A stretch of DNA of 16,579 nucleotides from 2-12-FULL-60-19 sp041483675 (lineage in GTDB: Bacteria > Desulfobacterota > Binatia > UBA9968). This document shows, in pieces, positions 7,115 to 14,106 of the stretch (the first letter of the stretch is position 1; every line of letters begins with the position of its first letter). Location: NCBI GenBank assembly GCA_041483675.1, contig JBGPGE010000097.1, forward strand, positions 1 to 16,579. Direction: 5' to 3'. The notes under the pieces are model-generated. The model was not told the DNA's origin and made no database searches. It saw only the letters and a list, made by a program, of their open reading frames with translations. Both the position numbers and the translations under genes were made by a program.

Positions 7115-7825
7115 TCAGTCGTCGGAGTCCTCTTGGGGCGATCTCGGTGGAGCCTTGGCGGCCTTTTTGACTTCGCCCCCCTTGGTTTTTGTCGCGCCCG
7201 CCTGGCCCTTGGAGGAAGCCGGCTGGGTCCATGCATAGCCTGAGACCGTCAGGCTGACGCGCAGATTTTGCTGCACCTGGGGCGGCTGAGCCTGGGCCTG
7301 CGCTCGCGCTACGCCCGGCTGGATCAGGGAGCGAATGTTGATCTCGTTGATCACCAGCAGCCGCTCGGCGGTCTCGATGCCCCGAACCATGTTGGCGATC
7401 TGCTCGATCTGTCCGCCGATTTCGAGTTGGATCGGAATCTTGGTAAACGAGCCCATCACTTCGGGATTGAGCACCCGCGTGGAGATCACCTGCGTGCCTT
7501 CCTTACTCGCCAGGCCCTGCACGGCCTGCTGCAGATCCGAGGCGCTCACCGACGGCGTGTCGCCCGCGAGCAACGACGGCTCGAACGCTTTAAGCTCGGC
7601 GCGGGCTTTTTCGAGATCCGCCATGATCTCGCCCTTCTTATCGATATAACGGAGATTTTTCTCCAGCCGCTGGGGCTGAAGCTCGAGCTCGGTCTTGACC
7701 CTTTCCCGGCGCTCCATCACGGGGACGAAGATAAGGTAGCGCCCGACCACCAAGGCCAGAATAAACAGCGTCAGGGCCACCATCCCCTTCTCCCGCTTGG
7801 ACAATCGCTGCCAGATTTTTTTCAT
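7115..7825 (-). CDS. gspM: Type II secretion protein GspM (PilO-like)
   Basis: A 236-residue inner-membrane platform protein: short basic cytoplasmic start, one membrane segment (about 14-34), a coiled-coil-like charged region (about 38-85), then a PilO/GspM-type periplasmic ferredoxin-like fold (about 90-205), with a Lys/Ala-rich tail. Its start overlaps the gspL stop (ATGA, 7822-7825), so the two are probably translationally coupled. Family assignment rests on topology and on position directly after GspL. Confidence 0.85.
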   Translation of the reverse strand: MKKIWQRLSKREKGMVALTLFILALVVGRYLIFVPVMERRERVKTELELQPQRLEKNLRYIDKKGEIMADLEKARAELKAFEPSLLAGDTPSVSASDLQQAVQGLASKEGTQVISTRVLNPEVMGSFTKIPIQLEIGGQIEQIANMVRGIETAERLLVINEINIRSLIQPGVARAQAQAQPPQVQQNLRVSLTVSGYAWTQPASSKGQAGATKTKGGEVKKAAKAPPRSPQEDSDD

Positions 7826-9264
7826 GGCTTTCCCGGACTTTTCTTGAGCCGCTCGATCTCCGCTTTCAAGGAAAACGTCTGCCGATTGTCGCGCGCCTGG
7901 CTCGAAGGGGCGGTGGACGTTACATTCTCAAACATCGGCGACCGCTCCAACAGCGGCACTAAATTAGACGCGTTCTCGGCGCTCCCTTGCAGCTCCACCG
8001 TGCCGTCGCGAAAGCGCAGGTTCGAGACATAGGCGCCGATCGGCACGAGACGCGACAACTCGTCGAGCGCGCGGAGGACCACGCCCCGTTGGTTTTTTAA
8101 GCCGGTGAGGAAATCAACCTGCTTGCGCAAGCCGGTGAGCGCCGTCTCTTCGCGGCGCAGCGCCTCGACGGAGGGCGCCACCTTCTCGTTTTCCTTTTGT
8201 AGTTGGCGCAAGCGGATCTCGTCCTTGACGAAATAGATCCCCGTCCAGCCGAGCAGCGCGATCAACAGCAGCGCCGTCAGCGACGCATGGAGCCAGGTCA
8301 GAGCCTTGCTCCGGCCCCGCTCTTTCGCCCCCGGAAGCAGATTGAGATTGAGCGTCGCCTCTCTCAGCCCGCTCAGCGCCGCGCCCATCGCGGGAAGGCA
8401 CATGGGATGCTCCGCCGCCCCATCGGCGCGCAATTTGCTTTTCGCCAACTCGCGCAGATCTTCGAGCTGTAAGGCGTCTTCGTTGAGCGCCTTGAGGAAT
8501 TCCGCCGCATTGCCCCATCCGAAACACTTGGGCGAAGAGCTGAGCGCGCTGTAAAATATCTCTCTGCCCGACCCTTGAATCCACTCCGACTGCGGCAGCC
8601 AGTGGCTGAAGGTCAGCGCCGCCTCCTGCTTCCAGCCGTTGCCCCCAGGCTGGAGACCGATAATCTCCCAGTCCCGGTTCCGACCGCCCAAAAGCACCGA
8701 CGGCCCGGTCAGGTCCGGCGCGCAGAAGAGCAGGAAATTCGACAGCGCCGTCGCGGAAGTCTCCACGCCTCCCGTCTTGGCGCCGAGCGCGGAGCAAATC
8801 TCTAAAATCTCGTCGACCGCCTTCTTGGGAGCCGCGAACAGCAGCAGCCCGACTTTGTCTTCGGTCTTGCCGAGCGGCAGAAAGTCGTAATAGAGATCCT
8901 CCCGGCGCAGCGGCAGGTGCCGGTCGATTTCGTATTCGACCACCTGGGCCAGGTTCTCCTCGGCGGCTTGCGGCAGCGACAGCTCCAGGCTCATCACTTG
9001 ATCGGGCGAAAGGCAGATATGGATGGGCTCTTTCGCGGGATTGAAATAAGGCAGAAAGGAGCGCAGCGCCTCGCGCAGCGCCTCGGCGCGCGCCGCCGCG
9101 TCCGCGCCGCGCGGGATCTCGCGCGACTCCGCCTCGAGCACGGACAGATGCCGCAGGCTCTTGCGCAGGCGCACCAGGTAGAGCGCTTCGGGAGCGACAT
9201 AGAGACCCACGCTCGTCAAGAAATCGACGCGCGACAGATCCTTCAACCAACGGGCGTAATTCAT
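7822..9264 (-). CDS. gspL: Type II secretion protein GspL (PilM-PilN-like architecture)
   Basis: Inner-membrane platform protein that normally recruits the GspE ATPase. Of 480 residues, about 1-300 form a PilM-like actin fold (VGLYVAPEALYLVRL at the N-terminus, LPAMGAALSGL near its end). NLNLLPG then introduces a PilN-like part, with a membrane segment at about 325-347, a coiled coil (350-395) and a periplasmic ferredoxin-like domain (400-470). The ATG at 9264 lacks a clear Shine-Dalgarno, and the 68-base gap after gspK holds heptamer repeats. GspL and GspM are a known pair. Confidence 0.9.
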   Translation of the reverse strand: MNYARWLKDLSRVDFLTSVGLYVAPEALYLVRLRKSLRHLSVLEAESREIPRGADAAARAEALREALRSFLPYFNPAKEPIHICLSPDQVMSLELSLPQAAEENLAQVVEYEIDRHLPLRREDLYYDFLPLGKTEDKVGLLLFAAPKKAVDEILEICSALGAKTGGVETSATALSNFLLFCAPDLTGPSVLLGGRNRDWEIIGLQPGGNGWKQEAALTFSHWLPQSEWIQGSGREIFYSALSSSPKCFGWGNAAEFLKALNEDALQLEDLRELAKSKLRADGAAEHPMCLPAMGAALSGLREATLNLNLLPGAKERGRSKALTWLHASLTALLLIALLGWTGIYFVKDEIRLRQLQKENEKVAPSVEALRREETALTGLRKQVDFLTGLKNQRGVVLRALDELSRLVPIGAYVSNLRFRDGTVELQGSAENASNLVPLLERSPMFENVTSTAPSSQARDNRQTFSLKAEIERLKKSPGKP

Positions 9265-9271
9265 AATACAG

Positions 9272-9299
9272 TGATGAGGGCTGAGCGCCGAGGGACAAG
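9272..9299 (+). repeat. Degenerate heptamer array NNNNGAG between gspK and gspL
   Basis: GAG recurs every seven bases (9276-9278, 9283-9285, 9290-9292, then AAG 9297-9299). It faces the CTCNNNN array at 9315-9342 in inverted orientation. A short palindrome AGGGAC/GTCCCT (9291-9304) lies between them. Confidence 0.5.
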
Positions 9300-9314
9300 T
9301 CCCTTCCCGCCTCT

Positions 9315-9342
9315 CTCAGTCCTCAGTCCTCGTTACTCAGCG
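9315..9342 (-). repeat. Heptamer array CTCNNNN covering the gspK stop codon
   Basis: Units CTCAGTC, CTCAGTC, CTCGTTA and CTCAGCG. The gspK TAA stop (9335-9333) lies inside the third unit, so the end of GspK is repeat-derived. Confidence 0.6.
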
Positions 9343-10331
9343 CTTCTTTCGTTCCGGATTATATCACGATCGGTCCACCGAATAAGCTCAAAACCCCTCT
9401 GCCCCCCCATGAGGCGCACCACTCCCTTCACCTGCCGCGCGGCGGCCGACTGCGCCTGGCGCCCGCGGGCCTCGATCGCAATCACCGTTGGATTGGCGAA
9501 CATCACCTGCCGCCGCATGATATCGTCGTTGCCGATCGCCAAAAGCTTTAACATATCCGCCAGCGTCTTTTCGGACAGCTTGTCCCGCTCCGCAATGAAC
9601 GCGCGGCACCGCTCCATGGGAAGACCCAGCAGCGCCATGCACACTTCCGCCGTGGTGGTCCGCAGATTGACCCCGCTGGGGCTATCGACGGTGAAGATGT
9701 CTTTGAGGCCGATCGTTCCCTCGCCGCCGTAGAATATCTCCGCAGTCACGCCCCGCACCCATAGCAGATCCTCCACGGTGTCGAAAGGGCCGTTTCGGGC
9801 GGTATAGGGCGGCGAGAGCGAAAGGTAGTAGTCGCTTTCCGCGCCGTTCAGCCGGTGGAGATCGTCTTCGTCGCGCCAATCTAAAATAGAGTCGACCAGG
9901 ATGTTCCGGCTCGTCTCGTCCAATCCGAGGTTGAGAAAAATGCGGCGCAGAAGATCTTCGGTGGCGCGATTGAGGTTGATCTTTCCCGCCTCGTCCACGA
10001 AGCGCGCCTCGTAGAGCCCCGCGCCGAGGTTGCCTTGCCGCCAATCGCCTTTGAACAGATCGCTGCCCTGCGGGACCGTCACCTGTCCGGTCTGCGCCGA
10101 CAGCTTGAGCAATTCGTAAAGCCCTTCCTGGAAGCCCGCCACCGCCAGGTAATAGCCCTCCGCCTCCTCGGCATAGCGGTGCGCCGCCATCCCCTCCTCG
10201 CGCACGGCGGCGGAAAAGTCCATGGCGATGACGAAGAGAAAGATAAAAATCCACAGCACCACGAGGAGAGCCACGCCGCGCTCGTTACCCAGTGCTGAGT
10301 GCTGAGTGCTGAGTGCTGAGTGCTGCGTCAT
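9333..10331 (-). CDS. gspK: Type II secretion minor pseudopilin GspK
   Basis: Tip pseudopilin, 332 residues, the size expected for GspK, the largest pseudopilin. The leader ends ERG19, followed by VALLVVLWIFIFLFVIAMDF: a prepilin cleavage site without Glu at +5, which is normal for GspK. Family marks include EAGKINLNRA, LDWRDEDDLHRLNGAE..YY and a helix-hairpin-helix-like insert. The ATG overlaps the gspJ stop (ATGA, 10328-10331). Directly after the ATG, five perfect 7-bp repeats encode QHSALSTQHSAL, and the stop codon lies in another heptamer array. Confidence 0.93.
   Translation of the reverse strand: MTQHSALSTQHSALGNERGVALLVVLWIFIFLFVIAMDFSAAVREEGMAAHRYAEEAEGYYLAVAGFQEGLYELLKLSAQTGQVTVPQGSDLFKGDWRQGNLGAGLYEARFVDEAGKINLNRATEDLLRRIFLNLGLDETSRNILVDSILDWRDEDDLHRLNGAESDYYLSLSPPYTARNGPFDTVEDLLWVRGVTAEIFYGGEGTIGLKDIFTVDSPSGVNLRTTTAEVCMALLGLPMERCRAFIAERDKLSEKTLADMLKLLAIGNDDIMRRQVMFANPTVIAIEARGRQAQSAAARQVKGVVRLMGGQRGFELIRWTDRDIIRNERSAE
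10291..10325 (-). repeat. Perfect (AGTGCTG)5 heptamer array within the gspK 5' coding end
   Basis: Five uninterrupted AGTGCTG units on the plus strand, starting two codons inside gspK. Seven is not a multiple of three, so loss or gain of one unit shifts the gspK frame; no in-frame start codon is available between the array and the membrane segment. Confidence 0.85.
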
Positions 10332-11026
10332 GGCGTCAACACGCTCATCATAATCGGGAAGGTCCAGCGAACCTCATCCCCTCTCTCGTCCCGGTAGGTC
10401 ATGCGAACCGCGCGCGGCAGGGCTTTTCGCAGGCGTCCGTCCCACTCTCCTACCCAACTTTCCACCTCGCTTTGGGAGTCGAGATATTCCATGCGTAACT
10501 GGCCGGCCTCTTCGGCAAGCACGAGCCGGTTGCGATAGCCTCCCTCGCTCGCTTGCGAACTCAAGTTCCCCGGCGGACTTACTCGCGCCGGCATCTCTTC
10601 CTCGAGGGTCAGGGTTCCCGCGCTTTCCCATGCGACCCTGACCTTCGACATTCCGCGGCCGCCCAACCCGTTGGAGAGCGAGGAGATGAATTCAAGGCCG
10701 CCTTCCGCGCCGGAGAAATAGACGGAAGGATCGCGCGGCGTGGAGTGGTAGGGATAGGCCGACCTTATATACCCGGCGAGAAACTCCTGCCGGGTGCGCA
10801 GCCTCTGGCTCTCTTCGGCCCGGGCGGCCGCCTTGGTCGCCGCCCTCTCCCCCAGGTGGAACGAGCCGTAGAGCATCAGCACCATCATGGCCAACAGCGT
10901 GATGGCGATGGCCACCTCGACCAGGGTAAACCCGCTCTCGATTTTAGATTTTAGATTTTCGATTTTGGATTGGGAATCGAAGATCTTCATTGGCCCGTCC
11001 GGCTGGGGTGGATGTTCGATTTTCAT
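10328..11026 (-). CDS. gspJ: Type II secretion minor pseudopilin GspJ
   Basis: The ATG at 11026 overlaps the gspI stop as ATGA (11023-11026) and gives 232 residues; the frame is open further upstream, but that part lies within gspI. A second ATG 12 codons on is possible. The prepilin site is SG32, then FTLVEVAIAITLLAMMVLML with Glu at +5. The 32-residue leader is much longer than the usual 6-10, and part of it (SKIENLKSKIE) is encoded by a heptamer array. The mature domain is about 200 residues, typical for GspJ. It forms the pseudopilus tip with GspI and GspK. Confidence 0.92.
   Translation of the reverse strand: MKIEHPPQPDGPMKIFDSQSKIENLKSKIESGFTLVEVAIAITLLAMMVLMLYGSFHLGERAATKAAARAEESQRLRTRQEFLAGYIRSAYPYHSTPRDPSVYFSGAEGGLEFISSLSNGLGGRGMSKVRVAWESAGTLTLEEEMPARVSPPGNLSSQASEGGYRNRLVLAEEAGQLRMEYLDSQSEVESWVGEWDGRLRKALPRAVRMTYRDERGDEVRWTFPIMMSVLTP
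10941..10975 (-). repeat. Heptamer array ATTTTNN encoding the GspJ leader
   Basis: Plus-strand units ATTTTAG, ATTTTAG, ATTTTCG, ATTTTGG and the degenerate ATTGGGA. Three heptamers equal seven codons, giving the periodic SKIE/KSKIE peptide just before the prepilin cleavage site. Confidence 0.8.
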
Positions 11027-11490
11027 GGCCTGGTTTTCTTGAGGATTCTGAGCGTTTTCATCTCCATCTGCTTCTCGCTCCGGCCGTCGGCGTAACGCAT
11101 CGTGAGCGTAATCTCGTTGAGGTCCCAATCCGACCGGGCGAGCTGCGTTTCGTCCCTTAAAGAGCGGACCTCTACCTGCCAGTGGTAATTGCGCCCGATC
11201 GGCCCTCCCTCGCTGCCTTCGGTGAGCGCGCGCCGCGCCAGCATCTCATCCATCACCTGGCGCATGTAAACCGCGGCCTCCGTGCGCGCGCTGCTTCGAG
11301 TCTCGAGGCGCAGGCCAACGGAAAAAATTTCGAGCAGGGCGACCACTCCCAGCCCGACGATGGCCATCGCCACGACCACTTCCAGGAGAGTAAAACCACT
11401 TTGAATTTTAGATTTTCGATTTTGGATTTTCGATTTCCCAAACCCCAACCACGAGCTACGAGCCACGAACCACGAACCACGAGTTTTCAT
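11023..11490 (-). CDS. gspI: Type II secretion minor pseudopilin GspI
   Basis: A 155-residue protein with prepilin site SG32, then FTLLEVVVAMAIVGLGVVAL with Glu at +5; the mature part of about 123 residues matches GspI, including the central MRQVMDEMLARRAL helix and a short beta domain. The start overlaps the gspH stop (ATGA, 11487-11490). The 32-residue leader is encoded almost entirely by two different heptamer arrays, giving RGSWFVARSSW and GKSKIQNRKSKIQ. GspI nucleates the I-J-K tip complex. Confidence 0.92.
   Translation of the reverse strand: MKTRGSWFVARSSWLGFGKSKIQNRKSKIQSGFTLLEVVVAMAIVGLGVVALLEIFSVGLRLETRSSARTEAAVYMRQVMDEMLARRALTEGSEGGPIGRNYHWQVEVRSLRDETQLARSDWDLNEITLTMRYADGRSEKQMEMKTLRILKKTRP
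11405..11439 (-). repeat. Heptamer array ATTTTNN in the gspI leader
   Basis: Units ATTTTAG, ATTTTCG, ATTTTGG, ATTTTCG and the degenerate ATTTCCC, the same family and phase as the gspJ array. Hence GspI and GspJ share the leader peptide pattern KSKI(Q/E)SG. Confidence 0.8.
11449..11483 (-). repeat. Heptamer array CCACGAR in the gspI leader
   Basis: Five units: CCACGAG, CTACGAG, CCACGAA, CCACGAA, CCACGAG. It begins seven bases inside the gspI start codon and is unrelated in sequence to the neighbouring ATTTTNN array. Confidence 0.8.
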
Positions 11491-11990
11491 TGCTGCGTCA
11501 CCACCACGCGGCCCGCCAGGGGATCGAACGAGATCGTGTAGCTGGCTCCGTCGCGGTCCGAAAGCTCGATCATGCCGTCGAGAATGCTGCCGTTGGGAAA
11601 GAAAACGAACTGCCTGAGGCGATTGTCGATCGGCTCGCCGCCCTCGACCCGGCTGATCCGCAACTCATGAGACAAGTACACCGGCGGCTTGCCCGACGCG
11701 TGGTAGCCGTTTTCCGACGGGCTGACCGTGAGGCGCATCGGGAGTCCTCCATTGATGGCCTGACGCCTGAGATCGCGCGCGACCGCCGCCAGCCCCAGCG
11801 CGGACTGCTTGACCTCCCTTTTCCGCATCGCCCGGTCCATGGCGGGAACCGCGATGGCGGCCGCGAGGGCAATGAGCAGCATGACGGCGATCAGCTCGAT
11901 CAGGGAAAAGCCCCGCTGCGGGGCATTGCAAAGTGCGAAATGCAAGTTCCGAAATTTTTCAGTTTTCATTTTGCATTTTTCATTTTGCAT
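11487..11990 (-). CDS. gspH: Type II secretion minor pseudopilin GspH
   Basis: A 167-residue protein; prepilin site QRG27, then FSLIELIAVMLLIALAAAIAVPAM with Glu at +5, then a GspH-type beta-rich domain (FVFFPNGSILDG, DPLAGRVVV at the end). It starts 13 bases after the gspG stop, with an AAGGCGG ribosome-binding site about eight bases before the ATG. The start codon and most of the 27-residue leader lie in heptamer arrays, so several in-phase and out-of-phase ATGs occur close together (each AAAATGN unit contains one). The first ATG is chosen for its spacing to the ribosome-binding site. Confidence 0.9.
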   Translation of the reverse strand: MQNEKCKMKTEKFRNLHFALCNAPQRGFSLIELIAVMLLIALAAAIAVPAMDRAMRKREVKQSALGLAAVARDLRRQAINGGLPMRLTVSPSENGYHASGKPPVYLSHELRISRVEGGEPIDNRLRQFVFFPNGSILDGMIELSDRDGASYTISFDPLAGRVVVTQQ

Positions 11991-11995
11991 TTTCT
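11923..11995 (-). repeat. Long degenerate heptamer array covering the gspH start and leader
   Basis: Seven-base phasing runs through GCATTGC, AAAGTGC, GAAATGC, AAGTTCC (11923-11950), then ATTTTTC, AGTTTTC, ATTTTGC, ATTTTTC, ATTTTGC, ATTTTCT (11954-11995). It abuts a palindrome GCCCCGC-T-GCGGGGC (11910-11924) that resembles hairpin A of the composite repeat. Confidence 0.75.
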
Positions 11996-12003
11996 ATCCG
12001 CCT

Positions 12004-12459
12004 TCACCCTTCCCAGCTCAAGATATCTCGATTGTCGCTGTCTCCTCCGGGAACGCCGTCCGCGCCGTAAGAGAAAAGGTCATAAGGGCCATGCTCGCCC
12101 GGGCTGCGATAAATGTAGGGCTTGCCCCAGGGGTCCTGCGGGACCTCTTTTTTTAAGTACGGCCCGTCCCATCGGTCCGCGTTGGACGGCTTGCGCCGTA
12201 GCGCGTCCAGCCCCTCGTCGCTCGTCGGATAGCGCCCGATGTCGAGACGGAAGGTATCCAACGCGGTGCCCAGCAGCTCGATCTGCGTCCTCGCGGTCTG
12301 GGAGCGGGCCGCGCGCTCGCGACCCATATAGTTCGGCAGCACCAGCGCCGCGAGCAGGCCGATGATCACCATCACGACCAGCAACTCGACCAGCGTGAAG
12401 CCGGCGCGCGAAGCCGCGCGGCAAAGAGCCAAATGCGATTTTTTTTCTTGTGGATCCAT
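12004..12459 (-). CDS. gspG: Type II secretion major pseudopilin GspG
   Basis: Main subunit of the pseudopilus. 151 residues; prepilin site RAG20, then FTLVELLVVMVIIGLLAALVLPNY with Glu at +5. Hallmarks of GspG follow: RYPTSDEGLDAL, WDGPYLKKEVPQDPWGKPY, and the calcium-binding C-terminus FSYGADGVPGGDSDNRDI with the acidic ligands present. GGAGGG lies about ten bases before the ATG, and the gene starts 20 bases after the gspF stop. It is the most conserved gene in the cluster. Confidence 0.97.
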   Translation of the reverse strand: MDPQEKKSHLALCRAASRAGFTLVELLVVMVIIGLLAALVLPNYMGRERAARSQTARTQIELLGTALDTFRLDIGRYPTSDEGLDALRRKPSNADRWDGPYLKKEVPQDPWGKPYIYRSPGEHGPYDLFSYGADGVPGGDSDNRDILSWEG

Positions 12460-12479
12460 TTTTTTAAGCCCTCCGTCGC

Positions 12480-13703
12480 TTAGAACGGCAGATTATTCAT
12501 GCTGAAGATCGCCATCAGCATCGAGATGACGACCGTGCCGATCACGAGTCCCATCGTGAGAATCAAGAGCGGCTCCAACAGCGACATGAGCCGCTTGGTC
12601 GTGCGCTTGATCTCCTGGTCGTAGTGGTCCGCCACCGTGACCAGCATCGTTTCGAGCCGGCCGGTCTCCTGTCCCACCGCGATCATGTGCAGCGCAAGCG
12701 GCGGGAACACGCCGCTCTCCGTCAGCGGCGCCACCATGCCTTTGCCTTCCCTCACCCGCCGCTGGACCTGCGCGATCGCGCGGGCGATCAGTTGGTTGCC
12801 GACCACGCCTTGCACCGTGCCGAGAGCATCGAGCAGCGGCACGCCGCCTTTGAGCAGCGCGGCGAGCGTGCGGGCAAAGCGCGCCACTTCGAGTTGGCGC
12901 AGCAGATCGCCCACCACCCAGAGGTTCAACCGCCAGTGGTCCCACTGGAGCCTGCCCTCCGGGCTGCGAACATAAAACGATCCTCCCGCCAACCCGACCG
13001 CAGCGATCAGAACCGCGACCCATCCGTAAGTGGATAGTCCGGTGCTCAAGTCGATCAGCAGCTTGGTGATCAATGGAAGCGCCTGGTTCACGTCCTTGAA
13101 GATCAGGGCGAATTTCGGGATGACGTAAACGAACAGGACGACAAGCGAAAGCCCCGCCACCACGGTCAGCAGCAAGGGGTAGGTCAAGGCCGATTTGAGA
13201 TCCTCTTTCAAAGCCGACGCCCGTTCGAGATATTCCGCGAGATGGCGCAGCACACCGTCCATGATGCCGCCCGCCTCACCCGCCCGAATCATGTTGACGT
13301 AGAGCTTCGAAAAAACATCGGGATGTTCCGCCATGGCGGCGGCGAGAGATTTGCCGGCGCGGACCTCTTCCAGCAGGCGGCGAACGATCTTTTTGAACTC
13401 CTCGCCCTGGACCAGATTCGACAGGACAGAGAGACTGCGGTCGAGCGGGAGGCCGGCGCCTAGGAGCGTAGCGAGCTCCTGGGTAAAGTGGAGGAGCCCC
13501 TGCTCGCTCACCTTGCGGCGGGCAAAGAGAGCGCCGGGAAGGTATCCGATTTTGCCGGCCGTCTCTCCCGGAGGCACGATGCGCAGCGGGACGAAGCCCA
13601 TGTCGTGGAGGCGGGACACGACGCCCTGCTCGGCCTCCGCCTCCATGACCCCCTCGACGACTTTGCCGGAATAGTCGGCGGCGCGGTATTGAAACAGCGC
13701 CAT
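12480..13703 (-). CDS. gspF: Type II secretion inner-membrane platform protein GspF
   Basis: Polytopic platform protein on which the ATPase acts; first gene of the run. 407 residues, normal length. It has the N-terminal FQYRAADYSGKVVEGVMEA strand region and two homologous GspF/PilC domains: the first with a conserved LATLLGAGLPLDRSL and its repeat as LAALLKGGVPLLDAL. Three membrane segments are seen (about 170-195, 220-245 and 375-400). GEAGGIMDGVL and GQETGRLETML mark the paired acidic motifs. GspE, its usual upstream neighbour, is absent from the window. No Shine-Dalgarno is visible before the ATG. Confidence 0.95.
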   Translation of the reverse strand: MALFQYRAADYSGKVVEGVMEAEAEQGVVSRLHDMGFVPLRIVPPGETAGKIGYLPGALFARRKVSEQGLLHFTQELATLLGAGLPLDRSLSVLSNLVQGEEFKKIVRRLLEEVRAGKSLAAAMAEHPDVFSKLYVNMIRAGEAGGIMDGVLRHLAEYLERASALKEDLKSALTYPLLLTVVAGLSLVVLFVYVIPKFALIFKDVNQALPLITKLLIDLSTGLSTYGWVAVLIAAVGLAGGSFYVRSPEGRLQWDHWRLNLWVVGDLLRQLEVARFARTLAALLKGGVPLLDALGTVQGVVGNQLIARAIAQVQRRVREGKGMVAPLTESGVFPPLALHMIAVGQETGRLETMLVTVADHYDQEIKRTTKRLMSLLEPLLILTMGLVIGTVVISMLMAIFSMNNLPF

Positions 13704-13712
13704 ACGCGATCA

Positions 13713-13741
13713 AGATTATGGTAAAGCCCAAGATAAATCAA
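13713..13741 (-). promoter_or_regulatory. Possible promoter of the gspF-M operon
   Basis: On the minus strand: TTGATT (13741-13736), a 17-base spacer, TAATCT (13718-13713). The predicted start near 13706 would leave an almost leaderless gspF message, consistent with no visible ribosome-binding site but also a reason for doubt. Confidence 0.3.
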
Positions 13742-13765
13742 ACGTCAAATCAAACCCGTGTTCGA

Positions 13766-13847
13766 CCAAAGGGGAGAGCTGCCGCTTCTCCCCTTTGGAA
13801 ACCCCATCGGTTTTGTGCCCGCCTCAAGAGGCGGGGTTTACATTGAA
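13766..13847 (+). repeat. Third, diverged copy of the two-hairpin repeat
   Basis: The 82 bases from CCAAAGG to CATTGAA align without gaps to 6925-7006, with a handful of differences. The 12-bp stem is perfectly kept. The second stem has changed in its loop and flanks (loop CAAG; GGGGTTTACATT instead of GGGGGTTGCATT). Confidence 0.9.
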
Positions 13848-13875
13848 ACAAACGTGGCGCGACGGTCGAATAAAC

Positions 13876-14092
13876 TACTCCGCAGCAAGCTGCGGAGTAT
13901 CGAAAAACTTTATGACCCATTCGACTTTGCTCAGGGTCATGGTGAGGAAGATCGAACCATGATAATTTTTCCCAAAGTTGTCACCCCCGAATGTTTTTAT
14001 CGGGGGTCCAGTCCGAGTCTCGCCTGGATTCCCGCTAAAAGCATGCGGGAATGACAGACCTTAACCCATTCGACTTTGCTTAGGGTCATGGT
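13876..14092 (+). repeat. Composite hairpin repeat, copy 3 (carries a 47-bp insertion)
   Basis: Hairpin A is TACTCCGCAGC-AA-GCTGCGGAGTA (13876-13899), with both arms changed together (C to T and G to A) relative to copy 1, so pairing is preserved. Hairpin B is at 13983-14007 and hairpin C at 14029-14052. Unit D (14063-14092) is truncated at its outer end. Relative to copy 1 the only length difference is 13912-13958. Confidence 0.88.
13912..13958 (-). mobile_element. 47-bp inserted unit D inside composite repeat copy 3
   Basis: Reverse complement begins GGTTCGATCTTCCTCACC and matches 1-46 of the window exactly over 46 bases. The flanks AAAAACTTT and ATGATAATTTT are adjacent in copy 1 (the empty site), so this is an insertion. 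ATGA is found at both ends (13912-13915, 13959-13962), compatible with a 4-bp target duplication, though ATGA also belongs to the unit itself. Confidence 0.65.
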
Positions 14093-14106
14093 GTTGACGG
14101 CGAAAA

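Noticed and set aside
8114..9298. A 394-codon minus-strand open frame overlapping gspL in another frame
   Set aside because: Its peptide is Arg/Gly/Ala-rich, typical of a frame shadow in GC-rich DNA; gspL in the other frame has clear PilM/PilN features.
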